Positions 37,501 through 52,500 of a stretch of 64,000 nt of DNA are shown here, piece after piece. The stretch lies in assembly GCF_001522545.3 (NCBI RefSeq), contig NC_031799.1, forward strand, positions 45,938,485 to 46,002,484, given 5' to 3'. The notes under the pieces are model-generated. The model was not told the origin of the DNA. It saw nothing but the letters and a program-made list of their open reading frames with translations, and did not search any database. Positions within the stretch are counted from its first letter, which is position 1. The number at the start of each line of letters is the position of its first letter. The position numbers were made by a program, and so were the translations under genes. The DNA is from Parus major. Lineage: Eukaryota > Chordata > Aves > Passeriformes > Paridae.

Positions 37501-40500
37501 GCAGGAATAGCAAAAACACTGGCGTGTTACCAACACTGTTGTAATTATAAGTCTGAAAGACAGCACTATGTGGGCTGGTATGAAGAAAGATAACTTCACC
37601 CCAGCCATGTCCAGTACAATCTTCACCCTTTATTTCATACCATTTGTATCATGCCTAGGTCTTAACACTATCCACTACAAGACATTTTTCTATTTTTTTC
37701 CCTGTCATAGCTACTTTCCATTCACTTCAGTGCTTTTTGCTTTCTAGTGCTTTTTTGCTTACTACTACTGCTAGTCCTCTTCCTCCCTTTGTCCATTGAA
37801 ATCCTGCTTTTTATTGTTTCCTGAATTAATCACACTGTTTCTTTCTCCAGGTGAAACAGCAGAATAATTTAAAGCTCAGTCAAAAGACCAAGGGATCTCT
37901 AAAACAATAATGGGCAGCAAAGTTACTACATGGAAACTTTGGCTGAATCCTTGACTGAGATGTGGAATATATATTATGTGTGGGGATTACAATCAAGTTG
38001 CCTAGTTTAACATTGAGGAGACATAAGTACTAGTGAGGGATGTGCTTATGCACAGCTGTTGTAAAATTTAAACAGTTGAGTTGAAAGTCTGTGAAGTTGC
38101 AAGCTTTTGAGAGCAAACCAGACTGAGCAGTGTTTCTGTGAGACCTTCCCTGGAAGGGAAAGGAAAACATATTATAAACTTTCTGTCAAATTTCAAGTCC
38201 TCATTTCTGAAAATTTCAAATGTCTGAAGTGCTCAGTGAAAATACAGTACTGAAGAAGATTAAAAAATTAGGTAAAATGGTGAGTGACATGTGTCTGCAT
38301 GTCCCCTATCTTGCTTTAGAAATAAGTCTAAACTGTTTTTCATCCTGAAGACTTAAAAAGCAGAAAAAGACTAAAAAGTAGGAAAACTCATTTGAGGTAA
38401 ACAGTCACTATAAAAGATCTCAACTGCATAACTTAGTTTGGTGGAGAAATGAGTGACTAGAAACAAGGCCTTAGGTTGTCTGATGCTTCTACAGGTAGTA
38501 GTACCTGTTCTGCCTTCTGTTGATACCACTACTTGCTTCTCAAATCAGAAGGTACGATTTTTGTGAAGGATCCCTGTAGATGTTGAACATCTGCTAAGTA
38601 TGTGAGGTTTGTAAAATTTTGCATTTGACAGATTTTCTTTTGCATCTGATGAACTGAAATACTTGTAAAATTACTTTTACAGCTGGAAATACCTGTGAAT
38701 ATATCAGATATGCAGGTGGCTACTGATCCTGAAAGTCTTTCTTGTGCTTCTATCCAACCAGTAGTACAGAGGGAAGAAAAAGGAAACACCTCAACAGCTG
38801 TAAGAATGTCTTTTGTTTATTTCATTGGTCATACAAAGCTATTTCAGCAGTCTCTTGTTGCCATGTCTGAATGTAACTGTGTAGCTTATAAGAGTGCTAC
38901 CTGTCCTACACAGATGTGAGGCACTGCTGTGGGAAAACTATGTTAGTAAATATTGTTAGCCTTAAAACCAGGGTAACTTGTGGGCACAGAATTTACATGT
39001 AAGCATTAAATAAAAATTATGGAGTCACTTTTTATAAAGAACTTTGATATTGTTTTTCCTTGTATTTAAGGAAACAGCCATACGTGAGAATCCAGATGTG
39101 GACAAAGGTAGATATGAAACAATCTTGCTCATGTATTTGCTGTTAACTCACTACTGATATATACATTTCCTCCTTTCTTAAAATGTGTTTCCAAAGGTGC
39201 CACCATCTTGGCTGACAGGCTCAGCTGTGTCCTGCAGTGGGTCAGCTAGAACTGGCTGTGTCCGGGGCAGGCCCCCGCTGCCAAAACCTTGCCACCTGAA
39301 TCCATTACACCATTAAAGGCTGTCATGTTGCTGCTCAGTGTTTTAACAGTAGATTGAATTTGCTGGATGAGAATGGCTGCTTGTCTACAAGCATTCTGAT
39401 CCATAAATAAGGTTAATTTAAAAAAATATGTACTTCATTGTATTGGTGGTAGTGTCAGATAATTTTTGAATATGGGTAAGTGGATTTCTGGTTAATGTGC
39501 TTGTGACTTTTAATGTGTGTGAACAACTTCACAGGAATTAACGATGGAAGCACTGAAGCTGCTATGACTTTACTTGCAATGGGTGATCCAAATTTCCAGT
39601 TGAAAGCAAGCACTGAAGGTATGATCTGATTTATGGGACAAAGCCTTGCTCTCATGCTTTGTGGGTCCACCTAAGGAGGGATGGAGCAAGTGGCTGCAAA
39701 GCTCTTCCAGATGCTCCTGCATAGCAGGAAGTCAAGAATCTTTTATGCTTTTAGTCCTATTGCATTGTAACACATAGTGAGTCCAGCCAATGCAGTTTGG
39801 CTGGAAAGAGGCAGTCACCTTACTGAGTACTGCCAACTCTGTCACAGCAAGGAAGTTGTTTCTGTGATCTGTTTTACAAAGCACATACTTGAATTGATTT
39901 TGGCACATAAACTGGACAAAAGAAAGGGATTGAACTTAAATGACTGTCACTTTCAGTGATCTTTTCAGACCTTTAATGTGACGTGTAGCCTTTTTATTCT
40001 AATTAGATTGAACCTGAAATTACTTGGGTTTTTTTATGGATTTGGTGTAGCATTTATTATCTGCTTTCATTTGCTGAAAGTTAGTTTTTGTGTTCTTACT
40101 ACAAAAAGCGTTCTGTTAGGGATTTATCTGGGATTTGAATCTGTGTCTTTGGAGAATGCAAACTTTGTTAAATGAAGCTTGAAGTTATATAACTTTATAT
40201 ACATGCCAAACCTGAATGTTTTAAATTAAGTTTTCCCTTTCTGTTTATTGTTACAACCAGAACAGACACATATGTCACCTGCTCAAAATGACTTGGACAC
40301 AGCTGATAGCGCTGTAATTCATGTCTACTCCACAGAAAACAGAACTTCTAGTCAGTATTCACTTGCTTCAGACACTTCTATCAAGGAATTGCTGCCTTCT
40401 GAAGATGGAAGCAACATCAATATAGAGCATCAAATCACTGGCACGAGAATAGGTGTAGATCAATATTCAGAGATGGCTGCTATTGATACCAGGTTAAGTT

Positions 40501-43500
40501 ACTACTTAATATTCTTTAGTGAGGGAGATTCTCTGGCACTGCTTACTTTTGCTAGGTTCTTTCAATCATTTTGATGGATTTGCAAGCAGTCTTGCTTTAG
40601 TAAAGGTTTCTCAGTTTATGTAATTTACTGTGTAATCTGCAAAAACTCCTTTTGTCTCTTTATTACTACTTTCATGAAGTGTTTGTATGTAATTTTTTGT
40701 ATCTACTACCAGTTTTCTCTCATTAAATTAAGTTTACCCAGGGAACGGGGGAGAAAAAATACGCAAATAATGTACTGGATCACTTAATTATCAAGCTCTT
40801 TTTGCAAAGTTCTCTGCAGCTAATCAGACCAAGGCAAATTGCTTAAGTGTCACTCCTGCTGTGGGGGTGTAGATCAAAGATTTAGAGCCAAGGGATAGCA
40901 AGAAACCAGTTTATAGTGCATCATTATGGTTTTTAGTGATTGATCTTTCATAATTTTGCATTTGTGAATTACAAGACAGCTTAATGGGACACTTTTCCAG
41001 AGAAACATCTGCTGGTGATCATGCATTATTTCAAAGATTATTTAACTTCTTGATTGCTCAAACAAACTATGAGATTATACTCTGTGAAAAATCATCATCC
41101 AAGATGATTTATTTTGCCTCCAGGTTAATTACATTATTAAACCAGAACTTACTGCCATGTCATGTGTATTAGATTTCTGATCTTCTCTTGTTATGTAAAC
41201 ATTTCAATTTTTCTTTTTTTTTTCTTTTTTAATTCCTTTACAATAGAAACATACTAGTTTGCAGAATACTTGTCTATTTCAATTCACAGATGATTTTTTT
41301 TTTTTATCCTGTTGGATATCTTTCTGTTTTCTCTGCCAGTTGCAGCCTACATTTCAGGTCTTCATTATCTAATCTGCCCCATATATCTTATGTCTTCTCT
41401 TTACTAACTATTAAAAATCAAGGACTCCATGGATGCCATTTCTCCTTTTACTTGCAGTGGTAGCTCTTTGCCTGTGGTGAATAATATGAGACTGACAGGA
41501 GGTGGACACCTGGAGCCTGAGCCAGCCTCTGAACTATTGAGTTCCAATGAAAACTTAATGCAGGAGATACTTAGAGCAAATGTACTTGTGGAACAACTGG
41601 AACAAATTCAAACTGGTAAGCCTGTTTCTTATCCTAGGGCCCTGAAAATGGTTATTAAATAAATTCACATCTATTTATGAAATGAAACAAAGCTGAAAGT
41701 CTTCACTTTGCATTCATGTTCACGGATGATACATTGCCATTGTAACATAGGGTACCCATTTGTGATACAGTTTTATACATAAGTATACCTTTTAGTATAA
41801 AATTAAATTAAATTTGAGCAACAGTTTTTCCTGGAGGTATTAAATTACCTGGAAAGCACTTCAATTACTGGACTGCTAATTAGAGAAATACAGTCTAATA
41901 CAGTGTACTTTTTTCTATTGTTTGTGTTTTCCTTTCATTAAAAGTAGAAGAGGAGGTAGAACTGCTTTTCTATTCTTAAAGCAGTTGCAGTAAAGGTAGT
42001 CTTCAAACTCCTAATTACCTTCATACCACTGGCAAAATAGAAAAGACAAGATAAGATATGTTTATGTGCCTTAATTATATAAGACACAAGTATACATGTG
42101 CACATTCATGTATATGTGTCTATATACAAAACTTTAAAATACGCAAGATTATATGTAAAAAGTAATAAAAATAAATATGTATATACACCTGCAGACTGAA
42201 AAGACGTGATTTTGATTTTTTTATTCTTATAAAACTTAGATCCTACAACCCTGAGGGGTAATGCAGAAATGCAGGTCAAACCAGAACCAATCAGACCAGC
42301 TGCAGATAATTTTTCAGTTCTTCATGACTTTGCAACTGGAAGTATGGAACTCACCAAGCAAGTAGACAAAACTGAGAGGTAGGAAAACTCATCATTTAAT
42401 ACTGGCTTTATTCCTACTATCTATTAAAATATGCAGCTGAAGTTCAGGTGTAGTATGCGACTGTAATGTAAACAGTGTGCTCACAGACACTGTGTATATT
42501 TATACAGATAGCGTACACTTTAGATTTCAGGTTTTTCTCCCTTGCATGTTGTGCTACAGCTTTTGGAGACAGAACGTTAACTTCTTGTTTTCTACTTCAG
42601 AACTTAGTAATTACCTTGCTGCTTAATTGTCTTTCACGAAACTGCAAGGAAACGTTAAAGAGTTGATTCATTTAGAAATGTAATGAGCTTATAATAAGGC
42701 TTCCTGCTTGGTTGTACTTTCAGTAGGAATGTCTCCATTAGTGGAGTTAAAGAGGCTTTTCCCTGAAATTCTTCATTTGTTTGAAGACTTTATATTCTGT
42801 TTAGTACAATGATGTAGTTTTTAAACAGGTGGTTTGTTTCTCTGCAATTACGTATGATTCATATTAAATACATTGTAAAACAGAATTTAGCATTTTCATT
42901 TGGTTTCAAATCAACTGGATATATACCTTGCAGAACAGAAAAGCAGATAAGAGATGCTTGTGGAAATTCAGGAGATTTAAGACATTTAAGTGCATCACCA
43001 AAACCTGAAAAATCACGCCTTGGACTAGAAGATTGTCCAAATCCAAGTTCCATGGATGAATTGTCTGAGCAAAGTCCTTGTCCTCTTGAGCACCATATAT
43101 GTACAGTCAACTTTACTCAGGTAAAGAACAAAAACTTAATTACAGTCCAGAAGTGCCCAGATTTCGAAATTAAGTAACGAAAGACATTTTCAGTGCAAAT
43201 GTACTCACCAGTTTTAAAGTCCTGGTACTTAAGCTGGCAAATTGTAGCAGCATATATGGTGCTAAGTTGCTGCTACCTTCTGAAAGTGTCTCCAATAGGA
43301 AGAGTTTGGGTAGGCGGACACACAGCTACACATTCAAGCACAGCAGCCATGGATAGCTGGAGAAAATTGACGAGTGAAAAGACAAGAAGGGTCTTTGCAT
43401 GGAGTTCCAGTGGGGATTATTACATCCACATGCCAAAAGGGTCCAGGGACAAAGACAAAAGTATCCTGAGAGTCTAGGAATATATAGAGGTGTAAGGGGG

Positions 43501-46500
43501 TGGATCAGAGGGTCAGGGTCCAATAGGGATTAGGCAAAGTGGTGCATAGAAGGGGGTAGGGTGGGGGAGAACCAATGAGATAACAGGGGCAGAGGATTGC
43601 ACCAAAAGAGGACCAGTGGAGAAACAGGGAAGGAGGAACATTCTAGGGAAGGTATAAGATGAACAGAGGCAGAACTAGGATGATAACAACTTGGGGAACC
43701 AATGGAATATCAAACCTTAAGAACTATTTACATGTGTTTGCAAAGATTTGTGAGAGAGAGGCCTCTCTTACTCCAGTCTCAGGAGGCACTAATTCTTATT
43801 TCCTTTCCAAGATTGGGTTATGGGGATTTTCTTTGCATTATGCCTTGGATGCTTCCCTCCATGCCAGCACTACTCCTGAGCAACTTTCTTTTTAGCAGGA
43901 GCATATCCAAACAATCTTTCGGACAAATTTAATCTTTGCAAATTCTGTTTAGAGCATTTCAGTAATAAGTGATATGCATTAGCAAAATTGTGAGGAATTT
44001 TTGAGAAGTCTTGATGGAAGAAGTTATCTAGGATTTGTGTACCCATTCAGTGTGACCTCTTACTGTTCTATTTGTTTACATTTAAATGAAGTTAAAATGT
44101 TCCTGCTTGGATGGAGCATGTTCATTGTCACTTTCATTTGCTTTGTTTAAAACAAACTGCATCCTTTGTTATGCTGTTTCTCATTTATTTTAAAATAAGA
44201 TCTACACGTGCATATTAATATATGACACACAATTTTTTCATATTTTTACATATATCTGTATAATTTATATCATCATCTTGTATGTTGTCAAGGACAAACA
44301 ATATGTCTCTCACATCCATTTCTTTGCAGTGGTTTGTGCATCTGTGTTCTAGTATAAATGAGAGTTACCTTATTTCTTCATGAGAGAAAGGTTCATTTGC
44401 AGTTCCCTCAGTGTTTCTAGTGTTGTCTGAGATCAGCGAGTGCATAGTTACAGTGGAACAGCTGATACATAAAAGCTTGATTCCCAAGTGCAGCAGGTTG
44501 CTGTGTCAAGGCTGATTTCATACTAGGACAACATGCAAGAATGATGCTGCTCTTACAGGCCTGGCAAAGAGTATGAGAAAAGACAGCTTACAGTAGATTA
44601 TTCCTGGTTTTATCAAAGGGACAAGCCATAGAAGGGAAGGGATAAATGAGCTGTAGAGCCTGGTGTTATTCTTTGGCACTCAGTGGTTTGTTAAGGGTTG
44701 TAGGAATCTGCTTCCTTAGTCCCACTGAACAATTTATAGTGTGAGTCATTTCTGACAGAGTTATGCTGTAGGAAGTATAAATTTATTTTGACAAACCATC
44801 AATACAGACAACAAGCTGCATATAAATTTTCTATTTCCCCAATGTTTCTTGTCCTTGATAGGCTAATACTCTTCAGCCTAGAACAGCTAAAAGTGAAATA
44901 ATGATTATGTGGCTGGATTTTTTGGCTCTTCAGCATTTGACATGCTTTGTTTCTTCCTGTTTCCTAGAGTGATTTCCCACATTTATTAAGTTGTTTTATT
45001 TCAACTGTGTTGTTTCTAGAATGAAGCTTGTACTCAGGATGCTCAACAACAGTGTGTAAGCAGCACAGAAGAAACTTCAGGTATAATGTGCTAATATTCA
45101 ACATTAGCAAAAGCCCACATTTGTGTATCTTGCAGTTACTAAAAGATTAACTAAAACCCTAAAATTTTAATTTAAAAAAATTTAAATTTTCATTGACATG
45201 ATTAATCAATCTATTTGATTAACACGAATAATGATCCATGGCATAGTGACATTCCCCATATTACCCTCTTGTCTTTACATTACATTAACAGAAACTAGAC
45301 TTGGAAACTATATGAATAGTCCTTCATTAAGTTTAAGTATCAGTGGAAGGAAACTTGTTCTCTTTGCCCTGTTGTGAGCTCCTACTGCTTACCTTGTGGT
45401 AGGTATAGCAGTTTTTAGAGCCCTTTATGCACCTCTGACTCACCCATCAAAAACTGAACACAACAGAGGGAGAGAAACTGTTTAGTTTTCCTCTGGCTTA
45501 GTGAGTTATAGTTGCTCCTGAGGTTACCAAGTGAATGCTGTTGTCAGAGTTGTGTGAGTAGGAGGGCTGTACTGTGCAAGTGTGGAGCAGGAGGGAAAGA
45601 AGAAGAGAAAAACTGTAAGACAATCAATCTTCCTTCTTTAGCTGTACTGTGTCAACAGATTAATGCCTAACTGATCAGGTGTGATGAAAGTTACGAAGGT
45701 GATGTCTGCTCTTCCCTAGAACAAATTGAAATGGTTGGTTTGGAACCACTACTTGTCTAATATATGGGATAGTAACAGTGATGGAAATCCAGAATACTTA
45801 CTTTACATGGAAACTGCAGTCCAAAGCTATAACTCATGAGCTTGTGAAAATGATTGGGCTAATACTTCTTCTTAGACACTTGTTACTATGCTCTACTATT
45901 GCAAGAATCTTGGGATGAAGCATCTTAAACCATGTTCAATTAGATGAAGAATCCAAGAAAATTGAGGTTGGAATAACAGCTTTACATCATTGAGAGCTGG
46001 CTTAAATAATGGTGTACCATTGTTGTTTTCCATCTTTTGAAAACTTTACAAATGTTTGCTCCTTAAATTCTAACAGATGGCAGCTGGCAGATCTGTTAAT
46101 GTTTATTTGTTGATTAAATTATCTATATTTTTCATCTATTAAATTCAAGACTATGTTTCTCAGTTTGGCTGAGTGTTCAGTGTTGGCTGTTTTGCCAATC
46201 TGCAGTGAGGGGAAAAGTTCTGTGCTTACCTTCAAAACAGCAGACATCTACCATTTAAAGAAGTAACTCTTAATACCTGATGGTTGCAATTAAAGACAGA
46301 GAACCATTTGACCATCATGACATAATTTTAATTAAACTGCAAATTGCTCTTTAATGCTAGAACACCCATTTAAAATTTTCATCATTACTTGGCATTTTTA
46401 ATATTCCTCATTCTGAATAGTAATTAGTATTCCTCTGCAGTGAATAAGCGCTAGGAGATGATGATGTGTATCTCATCTGAAAAGACAGGAAGCTTATTGT

Positions 46501-49500
46501 CTGAAGAATATACCCAGTGCCTTTCTCCATGGAGAAATGATTGCCTGAAATTTCAGTACTCCATGCAGGGAGGACATGAAGAGAACAGCATAATATTTGA
46601 TTAATAGCTTTTTGTTGTTTATTTCTCTGAAAAAAATATAGTGAATGATGATCACAGATGTCCCGAGGAAGAACAGACATTCATTTTAACATTGGTGGAA
46701 ATCCCAGCTGACGCAAAAGAGTTTGATGTATCTGCTATGGTGGAACAAACTTCAGAACCAGTACTACCAGCCCCAATATTTATCAGCTCAATAAATGCAA
46801 ATGAAACAACTGTGACTGAAGTGGAGAGGTAAATGCTTTATTTTTTATCAAAGTGAAATACTTCATGTGTACCTTGATTGTTCTCTGGATGTGCAGTACA
46901 GATTAGAACTTCTTAAAAGAAGGAATGCAAGAGGAAGGAATTTTGATGAATTGCTTAGAGAATTAAGAAAGTAAAAAAAAAAATCTAATCTGATTTGAGG
47001 AAGATTCCCTAGGTGTTTTAAATTTAGTGTTTTAGTTAGCTGGGATTTTGGTGTCACCTTAATTCTGATTTACCCTTTGGAACAAGTCTTCCTTTTTAGC
47101 AGAAGTTATTTGCCCAGCTTGCGCCTTATTTTGCTTTGTGGGAACTTAAAATGCAAAGCAATTGAAATGAAAAAATCTAAGCATGTTTGCATTTTTACAG
47201 TACTTTTAACAGTTTTGTAGAGTAGCTGCTTATTAATTGCTTTTCCAGATTTTTGATGTAGATGGTCTTCTGGAAAACATAAGTAGTAGATATAAATTCT
47301 TTTATCATTCTCTTGAGTTTGCTTTGTTCAAAAGACAGACAAAATTAAAACACTAATTAATTACTCCAAAGAATAATGGCTTGGTTTGTCTACTGCTATC
47401 TGAAAGGGTTTGATTTTCTTTTACAAAGAGCACTTCTGAATGCAGTGTAACGAAATTTTTATATCAACATTACAGTTGAAGTAAACCTCTTAGTCTGGAG
47501 GAAAAAAAAAAGTCAAAGGAGAAAGACATTATGAAAAAATGGAATTGTATACTAATGTAAGTCCTCGGATCATAACTAGAGATGTGATACAATTCCACAT
47601 GATTGTGGAGAATCTTGCCCTGTGATATCAGATGCTGATACCATTCCTCATTTGAAAGGAGAGGTCTTTGAGTGAATGTTGGCTACACAGTGTAGGAATT
47701 TTAACTCCTCTGGAATTACTGATGATAAACAGAATTGCTGACAGGCAGAGTTAGAGTGCGTGTTGTGTCTTGCTGTTCCTGTACTGCTTACCATATTTTC
47801 TTAGTTGCTACTGCTTCTCTGTATGTCTTATATTTGTCAGTACGTCTTTTTGTATCATACACCTTGTAGGGGGTTCAACTGTGCAGATGAATAATACTGT
47901 ATTTTAGCATTTTCTGGGGCAGTTAATAAGTTGCATATTTTTGCATTGTATGAAAAGACCAAGTGGATTTCAAACAGAACAGCTAAATTACATTCAATAT
48001 GACTAGAAAAACTAACTCCAGATAGCACAACAAATTGTTTCTTGGTAGTAAATGGTACATTTGAAGTTAATATTGACATTAAGCAAGAAAGAGTATCACC
48101 ATAGATTTATGTGTAATTTCCATACAGAAACCTTACACAAAGTAAATTTTGGCTTCTTGTACTGTCACAATAATGTCTCTATATTTATATTTATATAAAC
48201 AGTGTTGGATCCTTGACAACTGCAGCTGATGAAGTTGCTGCACCTTTAAACAGCAGTATGGAAATGAAACAGCTCGAGAGTGCAGTAGACCCTGTTCCAA
48301 AGTTGCAGACAGCTCAAAAACGGTTGGCTGCTGAGCTTGAAGAGAATGATTTTCCTCCTTCCAAGAAAATTCCATCTACTGTTGCAGTGGAAGATAACTT
48401 AGAAACCACTTACAAGGTGAGATCAAGATTTGGTGAGTTTTCATGCATGGGTTAAATGCACAACACATAATAGAACATGTTAATTTTGTTTAGTTTTTAA
48501 TGGTGCTACTAGCTTAAGTATGTACTGCCTATACAACTTAAAAGGAAAATCAACACCTATATATAGTTTGGTTTTAATTTTTAAATCTTCAGCAGATTTT
48601 AGGTGTTTATTTATTATTAGGGCTTTTTTGAGAAACTGTAGGCTCTCAGGTTTTTTAAAATTAGACTTTCTAGTGGACAGACTGGTACTATGTCGTACAT
48701 GGCTCATTCTGCATCGCCCTTATGACAACAGCACTGCAGCAGAGGAAACTCTGGAGGTATATTTTGTGACTGGCAGGATGTCCAGGTTCACCAAATGTTG
48801 TTTTGAATCTGCATTGTGTCTGTTACATGAAGAAGCTATTAGATAGGAATGTTCCTGTTGATTCTTAACATAGCAGGTAATAGTTTAAAAGAGCAATCTG
48901 CCAGTGAAAACAAGCCACCATCTTTCCAGCTGCCTTCTGTGCTTTCTTTACAATATGATCAAGTTTGTGGCAGCAACTACCATTGATCTTTTTAAGTGGG
49001 CTAAGATTGTATAGTGTACCTTTGTGTAGGTGTCGTGGTTTTAAAGCAGTAATTAAAGAATTACCAGAAAACTTACTTATTTTTTGCTGTGAGATATGGA
49101 TTAGAACAAGAGCAAAACAGGCTTAAAACTTAAAAGGAATAAAGGAAGTTTATTAACAAAACTGTAAGAATAAGAACACCAGAATAAACTTCCAGAAAAC
49201 TCCTTTATCCTCCACTACCTAACCATTTCCTTGTTCGCATGACAACATAAAGACAAAAAACTTTGGAACTTTGGTGTTTAAAACAGTCCCAATTCCTGCT
49301 AGAGTCTTTTCATCAGCCTTCATAGAGAAACAGATGTCTTCTGTTAATCTATGGAGTTTCTCACAAGAAAACTATTTTTGTTACAGCTTTCTGTTTCTCT
49401 GATGCCAGCTGCCCGGAAATCTGTCATCAGATTTTCTCCTCCCATTTCACATCACTCTGAGGTGTGTATGGGTCAAATGAGTCTAGGGATGTCATTTTTA

Positions 49501-52500
49501 AGGATGAGTTATTCAAAGGCAAAAGTTCTCTTATCTGTCTCTGTGAGCCTCCCTGGAAAACAGAAATTTTCTCATTGCCTCTCAAGGCTTCAAATCTTCA
49601 ATTATTACTTATCCCCCCTCTGTTCCAGCACCTCACTGTATCACAGTTACTCTACCTTTCGCTCAAAATCCATACTTTGAACACTCTATTCCTCCCAATA
49701 TACTCTGTCATGAATTAAAGGAGTTTTTTCAGAACACTATTGTCCATCTCCATAGCTTTAACAGAAAAATATTTCAGCTTAATTCAAACATCTCCTTACT
49801 CTCTACCTCTTCTGAAGCTTAATTCTTTTCTTTACTGTCTCTGATAGTTTGTACAGTCTCTTTACATGTTGATTACTCTCTTTTTCTTTCTCTGGAAAAA
49901 AAGGATTAATCTGCAAGTCTCATCTGGGTAATGAAAAGGTTAAAATCTTGCCCAGGCTTTGTAGATAGTTCTGTGATCTCTGCCAGAGCAGGAGCTGGAG
50001 CTGTCTGCGATGGAAGATCCTTCATGGCTGCTCTGGACTGCCGCAGGTCCAGAGCTTTTTTTTTCTTTCTTTACTCGGCAATCTCTGGTGAATTCAGTCA
50101 CAGCAAAAACTGCAGCCGAGCCCGGGACTTGCCTGGCCTGGCCAGAGCCCAGGGCAAGCCCCGCAGGCCCCATCTCCTGGCCGGGAGCCGCTGGGCCCAA
50201 CCCAGCCCGGGCCTTATGGCCGGGCAGGGAACGGGAAGCCAGAGCTCTGTTACCTTTCACAGCCAGAAACAAAGAGACAAAGAAATTCCCAGGCTTAGGT
50301 CTTAAAGTGGTGTTCACAAGTTGATCTCACTTTTCAATGGTTAAAACTGCTGTCAATTCTTAGAAATGCCCAGCTGTCGGCTAGGAAAGAAACTCTCCCA
50401 TCAGCCTCCAGAGGTTTTAACTTCCTTAGGTGTCTCTCTTCGTTTTCTTAAATGCCAATCTATCACAGTAGGAATGGGTGATTATTCCCCACATGATTTA
50501 GAGGGCTTTTCTAGGAAGGGATGGATAACACTCTTCTTCCTTCTTTGATCTTTTTTCTCAATATCCTTGTCTTGAGTACTTTGTCATAAGAACACCTTGA
50601 AAAGCCTGCTCAGGAAATGAGTTAAGTGATGAATGATTTCTTCTGTATCAGTCATGCTCTTAGAACTGTGCATGCATGATACAAGTTTATCAACTTCGTT
50701 GTCTCCTCTGTATTGAGAGCAATAAAAAAACTTCTTTCTTTCTTTTTTAAATACAGGGTTATTCAATTAAATCCACAGATGTGCCAGTGGTAACTTCTGG
50801 TAGGTACACTTAAATTTGTAAACCAAAGTGTAATGAATGTAAACACATCACAACTTAATACTGGTTGTCATGGTAAATAGTTCTGTCTGAGGCCATCTAA
50901 TACAAAAGTAGAAACAAATTTTCCTGGTACTATATTAATACCACCATTCCATGCTTTCTGCTATAAATTAGGTGTGCTGAATTACGTAAATGTTGTTAAT
51001 ATAATAATGGTTCTAAAAGCATTGCTGTAGCTAGTTTATTGGTGAAATTTGAGAGGGATTTTTTGACTAAACATATAATCTTCTCTTAAGCAAATATTTC
51101 CACCTGTTAAAGAGCACTGATCATCAAAAGTATTAAGTGGCATTTTAACCGCACTGCCCAAATAGTTTATTTTGTTTTGAATTTTTACTAAAAAAGTATG
51201 TAATTGTTTAGGAGCTTAATCTGCCTCTGAAGAAACAGAGAAAAAAGCAGAACTACTGACAATGCAGTCTTCATTGATCTGAGCCTGTGAAGGGCTTGGT
51301 GAACTATAATTTTGGCTCTATAAAAGACTGCTAAGGGAAGTTGTAGAAGCTTAAACAGTTAGGTGACTAGACTAAGTTCTGTGGTTTACTGTAAAGGATG
51401 AGGGGAGAAGAGTGTGCTATAAAATTTAAAACTACACTTCTACCAGCTTTTCCCCATAACATCTGTATGATCTTACAGGCTTTAAAAGTAGACCATGAAC
51501 TTTTAATTCGTGGTGGTGACATGAAAATAAATGGACAAACAAAACTAAAGAAAAATTCAGCCCTTCTGTTGAAATGGTGCAGTCCATTTTAATATGCATT
51601 TTTTGGCTCTTGTGTTATCACTGAAGTCTCAACTCCTTTTACAGACGATCCTTTTCAAAAAACAGAGTCTTCAACAAAGGAGGAAGTACTTACTTCTGTG
51701 TTGGTGTCTCAGTCTATCTCACAAATGGCTGAGAGAAGCCATCTTGAGACTTTGGAGATGTTAGGGAAAGCATCACTTGAGAATCCAGCATTGATAAAGG
51801 AAGAGGAGGTTATGTCTAGATTAACCTCCAGCAGAGAATCAGAAATGAGTGAACAAGAAATGCAGGAGAATGTGCATGAATCTGCACAGTTGGAACATAC
51901 TGGAAGCCCAGCATCATCGTCAAAAACTCCATTACTCAGGTATATGATAATTTCAATAATGTTTTGTCAGCTTGTTCTGTAAAAAACATGTTTCTGTATT
52001 GACATTGTTTCAGTATCAGTACCATTGTTTGTGACCTGCATAGCTAAGTATCTATACAGTATTTATAATCTTCTGCAAATCAGAAAGGATCAAACTGTCT
52101 GCTTTAAAATCTGCATTATTTTACTCATTAGATGAGTAAAACAACTGGAGGGCACTACTTATGTATTGCATGTCCAGTTAGACATGGTAGATGCCTCTTG
52201 TCAGGCAGACATCCATTGACTGTTGATAGAAACTTCGCATAATTTCTTGTTTTCCACAGAAAAGTCTCATATTATGAGATATATACCCATCCACTTGTTT
52301 TGGTGTTTGTCCTGACAGTGAAATTTATTATTGGTACAGTACTGAGTGCACTGAATTTTTAGGACTAACTTAAGTAATTTCTCCAAAGGAGTTTCAATCT
52401 TGGCAGCTCAGAGGATATTACGCTTATGTATCTGTTGATTTTTTAAATACACCTTTCTATACTGTTTGTTTAAATGTTTTGAGTTCCTCCTCTCTGTTGC

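Noticed and set aside
50010..50324. Overlapping 104-125 codon frames on both strands in the GC-rich part of intron 38
   Set aside because: They lie inside the solo LTR at 49031-50467 and show no retroviral or other protein similarity.
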